Assembly (NCBI GenBank): GCA_016194745.1
Contig: JACQBA010000018.1
Span: forward strand, 62,001-126,000
Length of the DNA stretch: 64,000 nt
Source: Elusimicrobiota bacterium
GTDB lineage: Bacteria > Elusimicrobiota > Elusimicrobia > UBA1565 > JACRDR01
Direction of reading: 5' to 3'
In this document: positions 44,514 through 52,870 of the stretch, piece by piece
Layout of the letters: every line of letters begins with the position of its first letter
How positions within the stretch are numbered: the stretch's first letter is position 1
The notes under the pieces: model-generated
Databases searched by the model: none
Seen by the model: only the letters and a program-made list of their open reading frames with translations
Told to the model about the DNA's origin: nothing
Translations under genes and position numbers: made by a program

Positions 44514-46163
44514 CTAGATCCTCTTGGGGCCCGCGAGATTGTTGACCGCGCCGGCGAGCTCGACGGGATCGACGGGTTTTGGGATGTAGATCTGATACCC
44601 GGCTTGAAGCGCCTGGTAGCGGTCTTCGAGTTGGACGCAGGCCGTCAGCGCCGCCGCCGGAATCTCTCCCCCTTCCTCGGGCTTGAGGGCGCGGATCTTG
44701 CGAATGAGGGCGTAGCCGTCCTCGCCGGGCATCGCGATATCGGCCACGAGGACGTCGGGCCGGTTCTGGTGAAAGCTCGACATCGCCTCCGGGACGCTCC
44801 CGACGGGAGTGACGCTCGCCCCGCACTTCTGAAGCACCGCCGCGAACATGTCGCGCGCGTCGGGCTCGTCCTCGACTAGAAGCACCCGCACGCCGTCGAG
44901 CTTTGGAAATTTCTTGGAGAGCCCCGCGGCCGGCGCCGCGGCCGTTCCAGCGACGCTTTCAGCCGGCTTGGTGGACGCGGGAAGCTCGACCGTGAACGTC
45001 GCGCCGAGGCCCATGCCCTCGCTCGCCGCGCGGACCGAGCCGCCGTGGAGCTCGACTAAGTCGCGCACGAGGGAAAGCCCGAGCCCCAGCCCGCGGTGCT
45101 TGCGCGTGATCGAGCTCTCGCCTTGCCGGAATCGGTCGAACAGGTAGGGCGCAAACTCGGGATGGATGCCTTGGCCGGTGTCCCGGAAGCAGACCTGCAC
45201 GTTGGCGCCGGTGCCCAGGACCTCAATCGCGACGGAGCCGTTTTCTGGCGTGAACTTGATCGCGTTCGAAAGCAGGTTCCAGAACACCTGTTGGAGGCGG
45301 TCCGGGTCGGCGAGCACCTGGCCGCCCGCGGAATCGATGGAAATGCCGACCTTGATGCGTTTGGCGTCCGCCGCGGGCTGCGCGACGCGGATCGCGGCCT
45401 CGAGGATCGGCTTCACCGCGATCTGCCGCGTCTCCAATCGGAGCTTGCCGGTCACGATGTTGGACACATCGAGGATGTCCTCGATGATCTGCGCCTGGAG
45501 GTGCATGTTGCGCTCGATGATGTCCAGCGCACGGACGCGGCCCTCCTCGTCCAGGGTCTTGGATCGCAGAAGCCACATCCAGCCCAGCATCGCGGTCATC
45601 GGCGTGCGCAGCTCGTGGGAGATGAGCGCGAGGAACTCGTCCTTCGCCCGGTTCGCGGTCTGCGCCTCGGCCAAGGCGGATTGTTCTCGGGCGAGGAGCT
45701 TCGCCCGTTCCTGCTCGTCCTGCTTCTTGTCCTTCTGCAGCTTCTCTCGGACCGTGGCGTCGACGATCGACGTCAGCACGGCGTCCTTGCCGCCGTAATG
45801 GATGCGGTGGCCGACGGCCTCGACGAACATGATCGTCCCGTCTTTTTTCTGGTGGCGCCACACCCCGAGGACGGTCTTTCCGTTCCCTATGCGGCGAAGG
45901 GCGTCCTGGAGCGCCGGAATCTCCTCCTTGGGACGGACCTCCTTCACCGACATCGTCAGGAACTCCTTGGCGGAATACCCGTAGAGATCCACGGCGGCGC
46001 GATTGACGGCCAGGAACTTCAGGGTCTCGAGGTCGAACACCCACATCGGCTGCGGGTTTTCCTCGAAAATGATGGTGAACTCGGACGGCCCGCCGTTTCC
46101 GGAGGGACGTGCGGGACGCTTGGTGGGCGCCTTCTTTTTGCCGCGCTTGGGAACGCGCTTCAT
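44514..46163 (-). CDS. hybrid PAS histidine kinase with receiver domain
   Basis: 549 aa from the ATG at 46163 (the track start is too long). No membrane segment, so cytoplasmic. Basic N-terminus, a PAS domain (about 28-140), a coiled coil, HisKA with His183 (ISHELRTP), HATPase_c with NLLSNAIKFT, DTGQGI and GLGLGLSLV, then a C-terminal receiver domain with phosphoacceptor Asp475 (VLVADIAMPG). It ends against rpiB and follows the BadF-type kinase gene. Output partner not in the window. Confidence 0.9.
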   Translation of the reverse strand: MKRVPKRGKKKAPTKRPARPSGNGGPSEFTIIFEENPQPMWVFDLETLKFLAVNRAAVDLYGYSAKEFLTMSVKEVRPKEEIPALQDALRRIGNGKTVLGVWRHQKKDGTIMFVEAVGHRIHYGGKDAVLTSIVDATVREKLQKDKKQDEQERAKLLAREQSALAEAQTANRAKDEFLALISHELRTPMTAMLGWMWLLRSKTLDEEGRVRALDIIERNMHLQAQIIEDILDVSNIVTGKLRLETRQIAVKPILEAAIRVAQPAADAKRIKVGISIDSAGGQVLADPDRLQQVFWNLLSNAIKFTPENGSVAIEVLGTGANVQVCFRDTGQGIHPEFAPYLFDRFRQGESSITRKHRGLGLGLSLVRDLVELHGGSVRAASEGMGLGATFTVELPASTKPAESVAGTAAAPAAGLSKKFPKLDGVRVLLVEDEPDARDMFAAVLQKCGASVTPVGSVPEAMSSFHQNRPDVLVADIAMPGEDGYALIRKIRALKPEEGGEIPAAALTACVQLEDRYQALQAGYQIYIPKPVDPVELAGAVNNLAGPKRI

Positions 46164-46188
46164 GCCGGGAGGATTGTACAAAAAAACG

Positions 46189-47019
46189 TCACGCGCAATA
46201 TGTCGATAGGAGAACTCCGGAGCGACGGCCTCGCAGTCCCCACAGCGCCGCGGCGAACTCGGGCGAAAGCCGCGCCGGGGCGGGAGCCCAGGTTCGGCCA
46301 GTGCGCCGGAGCGCGGACAGGAACCCGCGCAGGAACGCGGCGTCCTTGAACGTGCCGCCGTGCCACGAGACGCGCACCGGGCCGCGCAGGGCCAGCCGCC
46401 GCGCGGCGTCCTCGGCCAATCCCGCCAGCGAGCGTTGGGCGTCGAGGACGATCCGCCGCGCGGCCGCCTCCCGCGGGGCTTTGGCGAGAACCGTGCGCGC
46501 CATGGCCGCCACCTTCCGGATGAGCTGCGGATCGTGAGCCAGACGGACCGCGCGCGCGTAAGGCACGTGCGGTATCCACTGCTTGCCGATCCAAAACGAC
46601 GAGCCCTCGTCTCCGAGGAACGGGCCGAGTCCGCCGACGCGGCAGGCGCGGCCGCGTTCGTCGCGCCCGTACGCGCACGAGCCCGTCCCTGAAAGCACCA
46701 TGACTCCGGGTAGTCCGGCGAACGCCGCGAGCCAGGCCGTCTCGAGGTCCGGGAGGACATGGACCGCGCGCGCGAGGCCGCGCAGTTCGCGCGCGGCCGT
46801 CGCGCGCGCGGCGCCAGACCACACGCGATGAGTGCCCACGACGAGGACGTCGGGCTTGATCCGCCAGCGGGAGAGCAGCCGCTCGAGCGCCTTGCGGCGT
46901 CCGGCGGGAGTCGGCGCCGGGGTCCGCGCGCGGCGGAGCACGCGTCCCGCGCCGTCCACCGCTACGGCGCGCATCCACGTGCCTCCGATGTCCACGCCGA
47001 CGCCTACGCGCCCCTCCAC
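46189..47019 (-). CDS. BadF/BadG/BcrA-type ATPase / sugar kinase-like protein
   Basis: 276 aa with a GTG start at 47019 (MEGRVGVGVDIGG...), placed just after the lipoprotein stop. ASKHA-fold phosphate motifs VDIGGTW (phosphate 1), LSGTGSCAYG (phosphate 2) and FLGDEGSSFWIG are clear. The family includes N-acetylglucosamine kinase and 2-hydroxyacyl-CoA dehydratase activators; the latter have a Cys [4Fe-4S] region missing here, so a GlcNAc/sugar kinase role is more likely. It fits the glycan theme of the operon. Confidence 0.8.
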   Translation of the reverse strand: MEGRVGVGVDIGGTWMRAVAVDGAGRVLRRARTPAPTPAGRRKALERLLSRWRIKPDVLVVGTHRVWSGAARATAARELRGLARAVHVLPDLETAWLAAFAGLPGVMVLSGTGSCAYGRDERGRACRVGGLGPFLGDEGSSFWIGKQWIPHVPYARAVRLAHDPQLIRKVAAMARTVLAKAPREAAARRIVLDAQRSLAGLAEDAARRLALRGPVRVSWHGGTFKDAAFLRGFLSALRRTGRTWAPAPARLSPEFAAALWGLRGRRSGVLLSTYCA

Positions 47020-47021
47020 GA

Positions 47022-47669
47022 TTATTCGGACGGCTTGTAGGACGGCTTGACGTCCTGGGATTCCTGGATGTCGACTAGCGCCTGGTCCAGCGCGCGCGTC
47101 CACTGCACGACGTTGTCGCGGATGGAGACAGGCACGTTGGGGTCCATCATCTTGCCGATCAGGTCCTCGACGAGCTTGCGCCGCGCCGCGACGCTGTCGT
47201 CGAGCGTCACGGAGACCGATGCCGGCTTGCCGGGAGGCTGGGACAGCTTCACCTCTAAGATGCCGATGGAGACCATCTTGCGCGGCTTGATCGTGATTGG
47301 GTCGAGCCTCAGGATGTTGCGCGGAAACGGCACCGTGTAGTTCCTTCCGTTGACGGTGACCCGCAGATGGGTTTGGGGATGCCCGAAGAGGTTGCGCGTG
47401 GGGAACAGCCGGTAGACCCCGGGCTCCACCGCGTAGAGCGCGGTCTCCTTGCGCGGGAACGGGAGGCGATAGGTCTCTCCGCCTTCCATCTCCAGGTTGA
47501 GGGCGGCGAAGCCGGAGCCGGCCTCGCCCGCGGGCGCGAGAAACCGTCCCTGCACGAGGATGGCGGAGAATCCGAGAGCCGGGTCCACGTTCCTTTCCGG
47601 CACGGTGCCGCGGCATCCGGCGAGCGCGGCGGCGAGGATGACGGCGGCGGCTCGTCGCATGGCCGTCAT
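47022..47669 (-). CDS. lipoprotein of unknown function
   Basis: 215 aa. The start ATG at 47669 overlaps the upstream stop by ATGA. Signal with lipobox LAGC (MTAMRRAAAVILAAALAGC). The mature part looks beta-rich (ALYAVEPGVYRLFPTRNLFG, HLRVTVNGRNYTVPFPRNIL) with a helical C-terminus. No family recognised. Sits between the HprK-like and BadF-type kinase genes. Confidence 0.75.
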   Translation of the reverse strand: MTAMRRAAAVILAAALAGCRGTVPERNVDPALGFSAILVQGRFLAPAGEAGSGFAALNLEMEGGETYRLPFPRKETALYAVEPGVYRLFPTRNLFGHPQTHLRVTVNGRNYTVPFPRNILRLDPITIKPRKMVSIGILEVKLSQPPGKPASVSVTLDDSVAARRKLVEDLIGKMMDPNVPVSIRDNVVQWTRALDQALVDIQESQDVKPSYKPSE

Positions 47670-48733
47670 GCTAGCTTTTCCCCCCGCGCGCGACAAGAGT
47701 CGACGAAGCGCTCGAGCACGCGCACGTTCCGCGCGGCGTCGTCGCAAAGGGTGAAACGGAACGTCTCGGCGCCCGAGGCGAGCCGTCGCGCCGCGCGCCA
47801 GCGGCTCCACGCGATGCGTCCGAGCGCCGCGGCGCCGGCCGGAGTCGGGCGGACCATGTATTCGGACATCTGCGCCAGGCCCCAGCCGATCACGAGGTTC
47901 AAGGACAGGGCGCGCAGGGCCGCGCCGGTCGACGCGGGCTCGATCCGCGGCTCGACGCCGGCCGCGCGCCTTCCGATCAGCAGCCAGCGCACCGGCGTCG
48001 CCGAGCGGATGCGCGCCTCGAAGAACGCCGTGTCGACCAGGCGTTTGGGGCCGAAATCCTGCCGCCGGTAGGGGCGGATCATCGAGGCCGGCACTCGAGA
48101 AAGGTCCGCCGAGGGCAAGAACGACCACCGCGCCGGGAACGCGAGGGCCGACAGATCTGGACCGACGAAGGGCGCGTCCTCGGCGACGATCCCGAAGGGC
48201 GAGCCGAGCGCCATCTCGAGAGCGGTGACGCTCTTTCCTCCGCCCGAGGGAAGGAGCAGGAGGCCGCCGTCGCCGGAGTGCTCGAATCCCAGCGCGTGCA
48301 CGCGGTGGATGCCCCGCGCGTCGAGGGCTTCTCCCACGCGCGAGAGCACCGCCAGGTAGGCGAGCTCGTGAAGCCTCACGCGGTCCGCGCAGCGGATCTC
48401 GCCTTCCTGCGCCTGAAAGTCGTAGTCGGCGACGGGGCCGTCGGAATAGACGATGCGCCGCGCGGGGCCGCGGTCGTAGGCGGCGTAGCGCGGCGTCCAT
48501 ACCGAGGGGAGGCCGCGCGGTCCGGCGTCGCCCGGAGGCGACTCGAGCAGGCGCAGGCGGACGCACGGCCCGATGCGCGGCGCCTCGCGCGCGAAGTAGC
48601 CGAAGTCGCGCCGGAGGTCCTCGAGCAGGCCCTCGGAGCGCGACGACAGCTCGACCCCGACGCCGTGTACGTTGAGCGAGAGCCGGCCGAGGCCCCCGTC
48701 GAGGACGGCCGCCCGCTCTGCGGTGGCGGTCAT
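47666..48733 (-). CDS. HprK-related P-loop kinase-like protein
   Basis: 355 aa; start ATG at 48733 overlaps the glycosyltransferase stop by ATGA. Around residues 155-215 the segments LLLLPSGGGKSVTALEMA (Walker A) and GIVAEDAPFVGPDL resemble HPr kinase/phosphorylase-related kinases of envelope-glycan clusters. The flanks are mainly helical and unrecognised. Protein or sugar substrate unknown. Part of the coupled operon with glycosyltransferase and lipoprotein. Confidence 0.7.
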   Translation of the reverse strand: MTATAERAAVLDGGLGRLSLNVHGVGVELSSRSEGLLEDLRRDFGYFAREAPRIGPCVRLRLLESPPGDAGPRGLPSVWTPRYAAYDRGPARRIVYSDGPVADYDFQAQEGEIRCADRVRLHELAYLAVLSRVGEALDARGIHRVHALGFEHSGDGGLLLLPSGGGKSVTALEMALGSPFGIVAEDAPFVGPDLSALAFPARWSFLPSADLSRVPASMIRPYRRQDFGPKRLVDTAFFEARIRSATPVRWLLIGRRAAGVEPRIEPASTGAALRALSLNLVIGWGLAQMSEYMVRPTPAGAAALGRIAWSRWRAARRLASGAETFRFTLCDDAARNVRVLERFVDSCRARGEKLA

Positions 48734-49707
48734 CGGCGGAACGCCCCCGCGAGGAATCCGAGCGCGTAGGAAAGGTGCCCCAGCGCCATCACGGGCGACA
48801 GCCATAGCGCGCCCGCGGGGTCCCTTTCCCGGAGCGCCATCGCCGCGGCGCCGCCCGCGCAGAGCGCCGCGTAGGCCGCGGCCGGCGCGAAGGCGACGGG
48901 TGATCGAGGGATCAACGGCAGCGCGATGAGATACGCGAGCCCCGCCAGCGGCGCGAGCACGATCGCCTGGAACGACCGCGGCGCCTGGCGCGTCACCTGC
49001 ATCCGGCCTTTCCCGCTCAGGTAGATCTGCCGGCAGAAGGCGCGCATGCGCCCGCGCCGGCGGTGAATAACGTAGAGATCGGGAGAATAGAGCGCCGGGC
49101 CGACGTTGCGTTCGATTTGATGGAGGAGGAGGTTTTCTTCCGCGCTGACGCACCGGTCCGAGAACCGCAGGCCGTGCGTGACGAACACGCCGCGGCGCAC
49201 GCCGAGGTTGCTCAGCTGGAAGCTCCAGGATGGAAGCACGCGGCTGCGCCCGTGCCGCACGAAACGGATGCGCAGAGGGCCGCTCGAGATCGGATGTCGA
49301 AAAAAGCGGTCGACGGCCCGTTCGAACGCGGAGGCGTCGGAGGGGCCGACGTTCGGCCCGCCGACGACGGGGCAGGTCGGATGGGCGTCGAAGGCCTCGA
49401 TTACGCGCTGCGGGAATCCCTCCGGGACGAGCGTGTCGTCGTCGAGGAAGAAGAGGCAGTCCCCGCGGGCCGCGTCGACGAGGAGGTTTCGCGCGCCGCC
49501 GCGCGAGCCCCGGGGGAGCTGGAAGAGCCGAAGCCACGGACGCGCCGTCGGGAGCTCCTCGAACAGCGGCGCGTGAGCCGGATCGGTCCCGTTGAAGCCG
49601 ACCAGCACCTCGACGTCCGAGCCTACTCCGGCGCGCTCCAGGCTCGCGAGGCACTGGCGCAGCATATCGGGACGGCGATAGGACAGAAGGATGATGCTTA
49701 GGCGCAT
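48730..49707 (-). CDS. family 2 glycosyltransferase
   Basis: 325 aa from the ATG at 49707 (MRLSIILLSYRRPDML). GT-A fold with SIILLSYRRP, the DXD-like FFLDDDTLVP, and a downstream acceptor-site SAEENLLLHQI. Two or more C-terminal membrane segments (about 260-325). Makes a glycan on the envelope side, substrate unknown. It is the first gene of the operon, with a promoter and palindrome upstream. Confidence 0.87.
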   Translation of the reverse strand: MRLSIILLSYRRPDMLRQCLASLERAGVGSDVEVLVGFNGTDPAHAPLFEELPTARPWLRLFQLPRGSRGGARNLLVDAARGDCLFFLDDDTLVPEGFPQRVIEAFDAHPTCPVVGGPNVGPSDASAFERAVDRFFRHPISSGPLRIRFVRHGRSRVLPSWSFQLSNLGVRRGVFVTHGLRFSDRCVSAEENLLLHQIERNVGPALYSPDLYVIHRRRGRMRAFCRQIYLSGKGRMQVTRQAPRSFQAIVLAPLAGLAYLIALPLIPRSPVAFAPAAAYAALCAGGAAAMALRERDPAGALWLSPVMALGHLSYALGFLAGAFRR

Positions 49708-49719
49708 TCGATAGGTCCG

Positions 49720-49733
49720 CTCCGTCGACGGAG
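49720..49733. promoter_or_regulatory. perfect 14-bp palindrome CTCCGTCGACGGAG
   Basis: Lies between the -10 box and the ATG of the glycosyltransferase gene, a typical position for a repressor operator; or a leader hairpin. Confidence 0.4.
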
Positions 49734-49743
49734 ATTCTACCAA

Positions 49744-49772
49744 AGTATGTCGGGTCTCTGTTTCAGGGACAA
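49744..49772 (-). promoter_or_regulatory. candidate promoter of the glycosyltransferase-kinase operon
   Basis: Minus strand TTGTCC (-35, 49767-49772), 17-bp spacer, CATACT (-10, 49744-49749). A second -10-like TAGAAT lies slightly downstream. Confidence 0.45.
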
Positions 49773-49783
49773 GTACCGGGACA

Positions 49784-51949
49784 CTAGTACCGGAGGTTGC
49801 CCAGCTCGGTGCCGGGATAGTACGCCTTGAGGATGCTGTCGTACATGTGCCCTTTCTCCGCTCGCCCCATGGCTCCCGATTGGCACAGACCGACGCCGTG
49901 ACCCCATCCGGCGCCGTGGAAGATCAGCGTATCCGCGTTTCCGTCCGCGCCCGTCTCGGTGTCCACCACGAATAACGCGCTGCGCTGCGAGCCGAGGCCG
50001 AGCATACTCCGGATGTTGATCTCCTTGGTCATCGTCACGTCCTTGCGGCTGCCCTTGATCAGGACGGAGTTGAGGTGCCCCGAGCGGGCGCGTCGGAGCG
50101 TTCGCAGGCCGAGGATCCGTCCGACTTTGTAGTTCCGGTTGATCTTGTCCGTGATGTCCTTCACCTTGACCACGCGCGTCCAGCGATAGTGGGAGGGATA
50201 TACGTGGCCCGATTCCCTGCAGTAGGCGGGCGGCCGCGAGCGCAGCCACCAGCGGAGGGCCCACGGCGCGTCCGGGTAGGTCAGGGAATCCGGCGCGGCG
50301 TCCCGGATCGATTCCCAGTATTTCACCTCGCCCCAGCCCGTGAGCTCGCGGCCCGCCTGGCTGTGGCCGCCGCAGTTGGACGAGAACAGCGCCTGGGCGA
50401 TCTTCCCCTTAAAGGCGACGATGCGGGCCCGGGTTGCATTGACCACCGCGCGCGAGCGTTCGGATTCGGCGTTGATTCCCGTGTAGACCTGGCAGTGCTG
50501 ACCGTCGCAAAGATCGTATCCGTCCTTGGCATGGCGGCGCGTCACGTTTTTGATGAACAGGCCGTGGGTGCGCGCGATCACGGCTTGGGACTTAAGGGCT
50601 TCGAGAGGCGAGGTGATCGGCATCTCGGCGGAGAGCACGCCGTGCGTGTAGCTCTCCAGGTCGACGAGATTGACGATCCGAAACCCCTTGCCGCTGGGAT
50701 GGACCGACAGTTCCACCTCTCCCCTCAGGTGCTTCAATCCGATCCCGCTCCATAAGGTCCCGCGCCCATACGGGATGTCCTGCAGGAGGACGGTCCCGCC
50801 GCGGGCGAGGTCGGGCCGCACGAGCACCGCGTTCTTGGTCGAACCGACGACCTCGCCCAATGGGTTGAGGACTTCGAACTTCGCCTTCTTTCCCGGAGCC
50901 GCGAAACGCACCTGCCAGAGCTCCCGCGCCGGCCCGGACGCCACGGTCTTGAGCGTCTTCTCGTCCACCACCGAAAACGGAGTGCTGGCTTGGAATTGAA
51001 GCGCCCAGCGCTGGAGGGGCTTTCCCATCGCGCTCGTGCCGATGCCGACGCGCACGAGAGGGAGGTTTCCCATCGGGCGCTCGAGCACCTCGGCGCCCGA
51101 GTCTAGCGCCTTGGCCTGCTGCTTGGACTTGTCGGGCGGCACGCCCTTGGGGATGAGCTGCTGCATCTTCTGCTTGAGCTGGCGCAGCGCCGCGTTCGCG
51201 GGATCGGCCTCGATGACCTTCGCGAACTGCGTCGCCGCCTCGTAAAAGCGATTCAGCCGCATGAACGCGCGCCCGAGGGCATAACGATTCTCCACGAAGT
51301 AGGAATCGTTCATGGCGGCTTTCTTGTAGGCCTCGACGGCTCCCGCGAAGTCCCCCTTCGCCTCCAGGGCCTGGGCCGCGTAGAAATGCGCGAGATCGTT
51401 GAGCGGATCGAGCGCCTGGGCGCGGGCGAGATCGTCCGCGGCCTCCGCGAGGCGCTTTTGCGCGAGCTTCGCGCGCCCGAGGCCGATGACCGCGTAGGAG
51501 AGCTTCGCGTCGACGGCGAGGGCGTCGCGCAGATGGCTTTCGGCGGACTTGAAATCCTTGTTGCGGAGTTCGGCCCACCCCAGCTCGGTGAGGATGCGCG
51601 CGTCGTTGGGCGCCAGCGCCGCCGCCTTGCGCAGCCACTCGACCGCCTTGGGGCGCTTTCCGATCTCTTCCAGCACGACGGCGCCGTTGAGCCAGGCGTC
51701 GAGAAGCGTCGGCGCGCGCACCGCGGCCTTTTCATACGCCGCCGCGGCGTTCGTGAGCTCTCCTTGGAAGTACAGCTGGTTTCCCTTTTCGACCTGCGGG
51801 TCCACGAGCGGGCGCATCGCTGGCTCGGGCCGCGGGGAGATCGTGAGGGACGGCTCGCTCTTCGGGGCGAGCGCCGGGTCGGCGGCCGCCAGCGCCGCCG
51901 CCGGCAGGAGGGCCGAGGCCGCGCGCAGGATCGTCGGTAGGATGGCCAC
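49784..51949 (-). CDS. SpoIID/LytB-domain protein with TPR repeats
   Basis: 721 aa with a GTG start at 51949. Signal-like N-terminus, then about six TPR units (residues about 50-275), then a SpoIID domain in two parts: GVLSAEMPITSPLEALKSQAVIARTHGL and a C-terminal GWGHGVGLCQSGAMG. SpoIID is a lytic transglycosylase-like peptidoglycan enzyme; outside endospore formers LytB/SpoIID proteins modify the wall. The TPR domain suggests a multi-protein wall complex. Confidence 0.87.
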   Translation of the reverse strand: MAILPTILRAASALLPAAALAAADPALAPKSEPSLTISPRPEPAMRPLVDPQVEKGNQLYFQGELTNAAAAYEKAAVRAPTLLDAWLNGAVVLEEIGKRPKAVEWLRKAAALAPNDARILTELGWAELRNKDFKSAESHLRDALAVDAKLSYAVIGLGRAKLAQKRLAEAADDLARAQALDPLNDLAHFYAAQALEAKGDFAGAVEAYKKAAMNDSYFVENRYALGRAFMRLNRFYEAATQFAKVIEADPANAALRQLKQKMQQLIPKGVPPDKSKQQAKALDSGAEVLERPMGNLPLVRVGIGTSAMGKPLQRWALQFQASTPFSVVDEKTLKTVASGPARELWQVRFAAPGKKAKFEVLNPLGEVVGSTKNAVLVRPDLARGGTVLLQDIPYGRGTLWSGIGLKHLRGEVELSVHPSGKGFRIVNLVDLESYTHGVLSAEMPITSPLEALKSQAVIARTHGLFIKNVTRRHAKDGYDLCDGQHCQVYTGINAESERSRAVVNATRARIVAFKGKIAQALFSSNCGGHSQAGRELTGWGEVKYWESIRDAAPDSLTYPDAPWALRWWLRSRPPAYCRESGHVYPSHYRWTRVVKVKDITDKINRNYKVGRILGLRTLRRARSGHLNSVLIKGSRKDVTMTKEINIRSMLGLGSQRSALFVVDTETGADGNADTLIFHGAGWGHGVGLCQSGAMGRAEKGHMYDSILKAYYPGTELGNLRY

Positions 51950-51999
51950 CGGCGGGGACTGTAGCAAAATAATGTTACGGAGCGTTTGCGGCGTAGCCG

Positions 52000-52818
52000 T
52001 CAGTGGCCGTGGTCTTCTTGCGCGGGGAAGAGGACGTTGATCTTGCGGAAGCCCTGGTCCCAACCGTCGTCCTCGAAGCTGAAGTCGAAGCGCGAGCCGT
52101 CGAACAATGCGTAGGCGCCCTGCGGGTGCGCCTCGAAGGACAAGGTGAAGAGGCCCTGCATGCCGCGGCGCATGGCGAGCGCCTCTTCCTTCGGCAGCGT
52201 GTCCATGGCGATGACGCGAGGCGGGTCCTCGTAGGTGCCTTGCAGTTCCCGCGGCGGCTCTTTCGGCTCGATGAGCTCCTGGGTGTGGTACACGATGCGC
52301 AGCGCAGGATCTCCCAACGCGCGGTGCATGAGCTCCGCCCAGCGCCCTTCGTTCCAAAGGGCTAGATAAGCCTCCGCCATGCGCGACTTCGGCATGTCGA
52401 AGTGACCGTGGTCCCAGTCGATGAAGTAGATCCGGCGGGCGTGCCCCGCGCGCACGATCGTCTCCATGTGGAGTAGCGTCTTCTCGACGAAAGAGCGGGG
52501 AACGTGGACGGCGACCTCCCCGCCGCGGTCCATGACGGCGTCCGCGCCGCCGTCGGCGCGCGGTTTCCACGCGTAGCGCATCCTGGGCTGCGCGCAATGG
52601 TAATAGCGGGCGAACATCCGCTCGGACTCGGCCCAGGAGAACGCGTAGTCCGTGCGACGAACGGGCTCGTGCCGCGGCAGCGGCGAGGCGCATTCCGGCA
52701 GGGCGACGAGCGGCCCCGGCGCGGGCGCCGAAAGCGCGGGCGATGCGGTCGCGACGACGGCGGCTCGAGACGGCGAGGCCGACAACAGCAGCAGCAGCGA
52801 GAGGGGCGAGGGGCTCAT
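52000..52818 (-). CDS. secreted protein of unknown function
   Basis: 272 aa with a signal peptide (MSPSPLSLLLLLSASPSRAA). The globular part has FIDWDHGHFDMP, a His/Asp-rich segment that could bind metal, and a C-terminal FSFEDDGWDQGFRKINVLF. I do not recognise the family. It follows the O-antigen-ligase-like gene by 52 bp and precedes the SpoIID gene, so an envelope function is probable. Confidence 0.65.
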   Translation of the reverse strand: MSPSPLSLLLLLSASPSRAAVVATASPALSAPAPGPLVALPECASPLPRHEPVRRTDYAFSWAESERMFARYYHCAQPRMRYAWKPRADGGADAVMDRGGEVAVHVPRSFVEKTLLHMETIVRAGHARRIYFIDWDHGHFDMPKSRMAEAYLALWNEGRWAELMHRALGDPALRIVYHTQELIEPKEPPRELQGTYEDPPRVIAMDTLPKEEALAMRRGMQGLFTLSFEAHPQGAYALFDGSRFDFSFEDDGWDQGFRKINVLFPAQEDHGH

Positions 52819-52870
52819 CGAGGGAGACTATGCGTCCAGACGACGGCTCAGGAAAGGGCCGTAGGTCCCG

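Noticed and set aside
44514-46760. 748-aa version of the histidine kinase starting at 46760
   Set aside because: The added residues are Arg/Pro-rich shadow sequence antiparallel to the BadF-type gene frame; the ATG at 46163 starts a normal PAS kinase.
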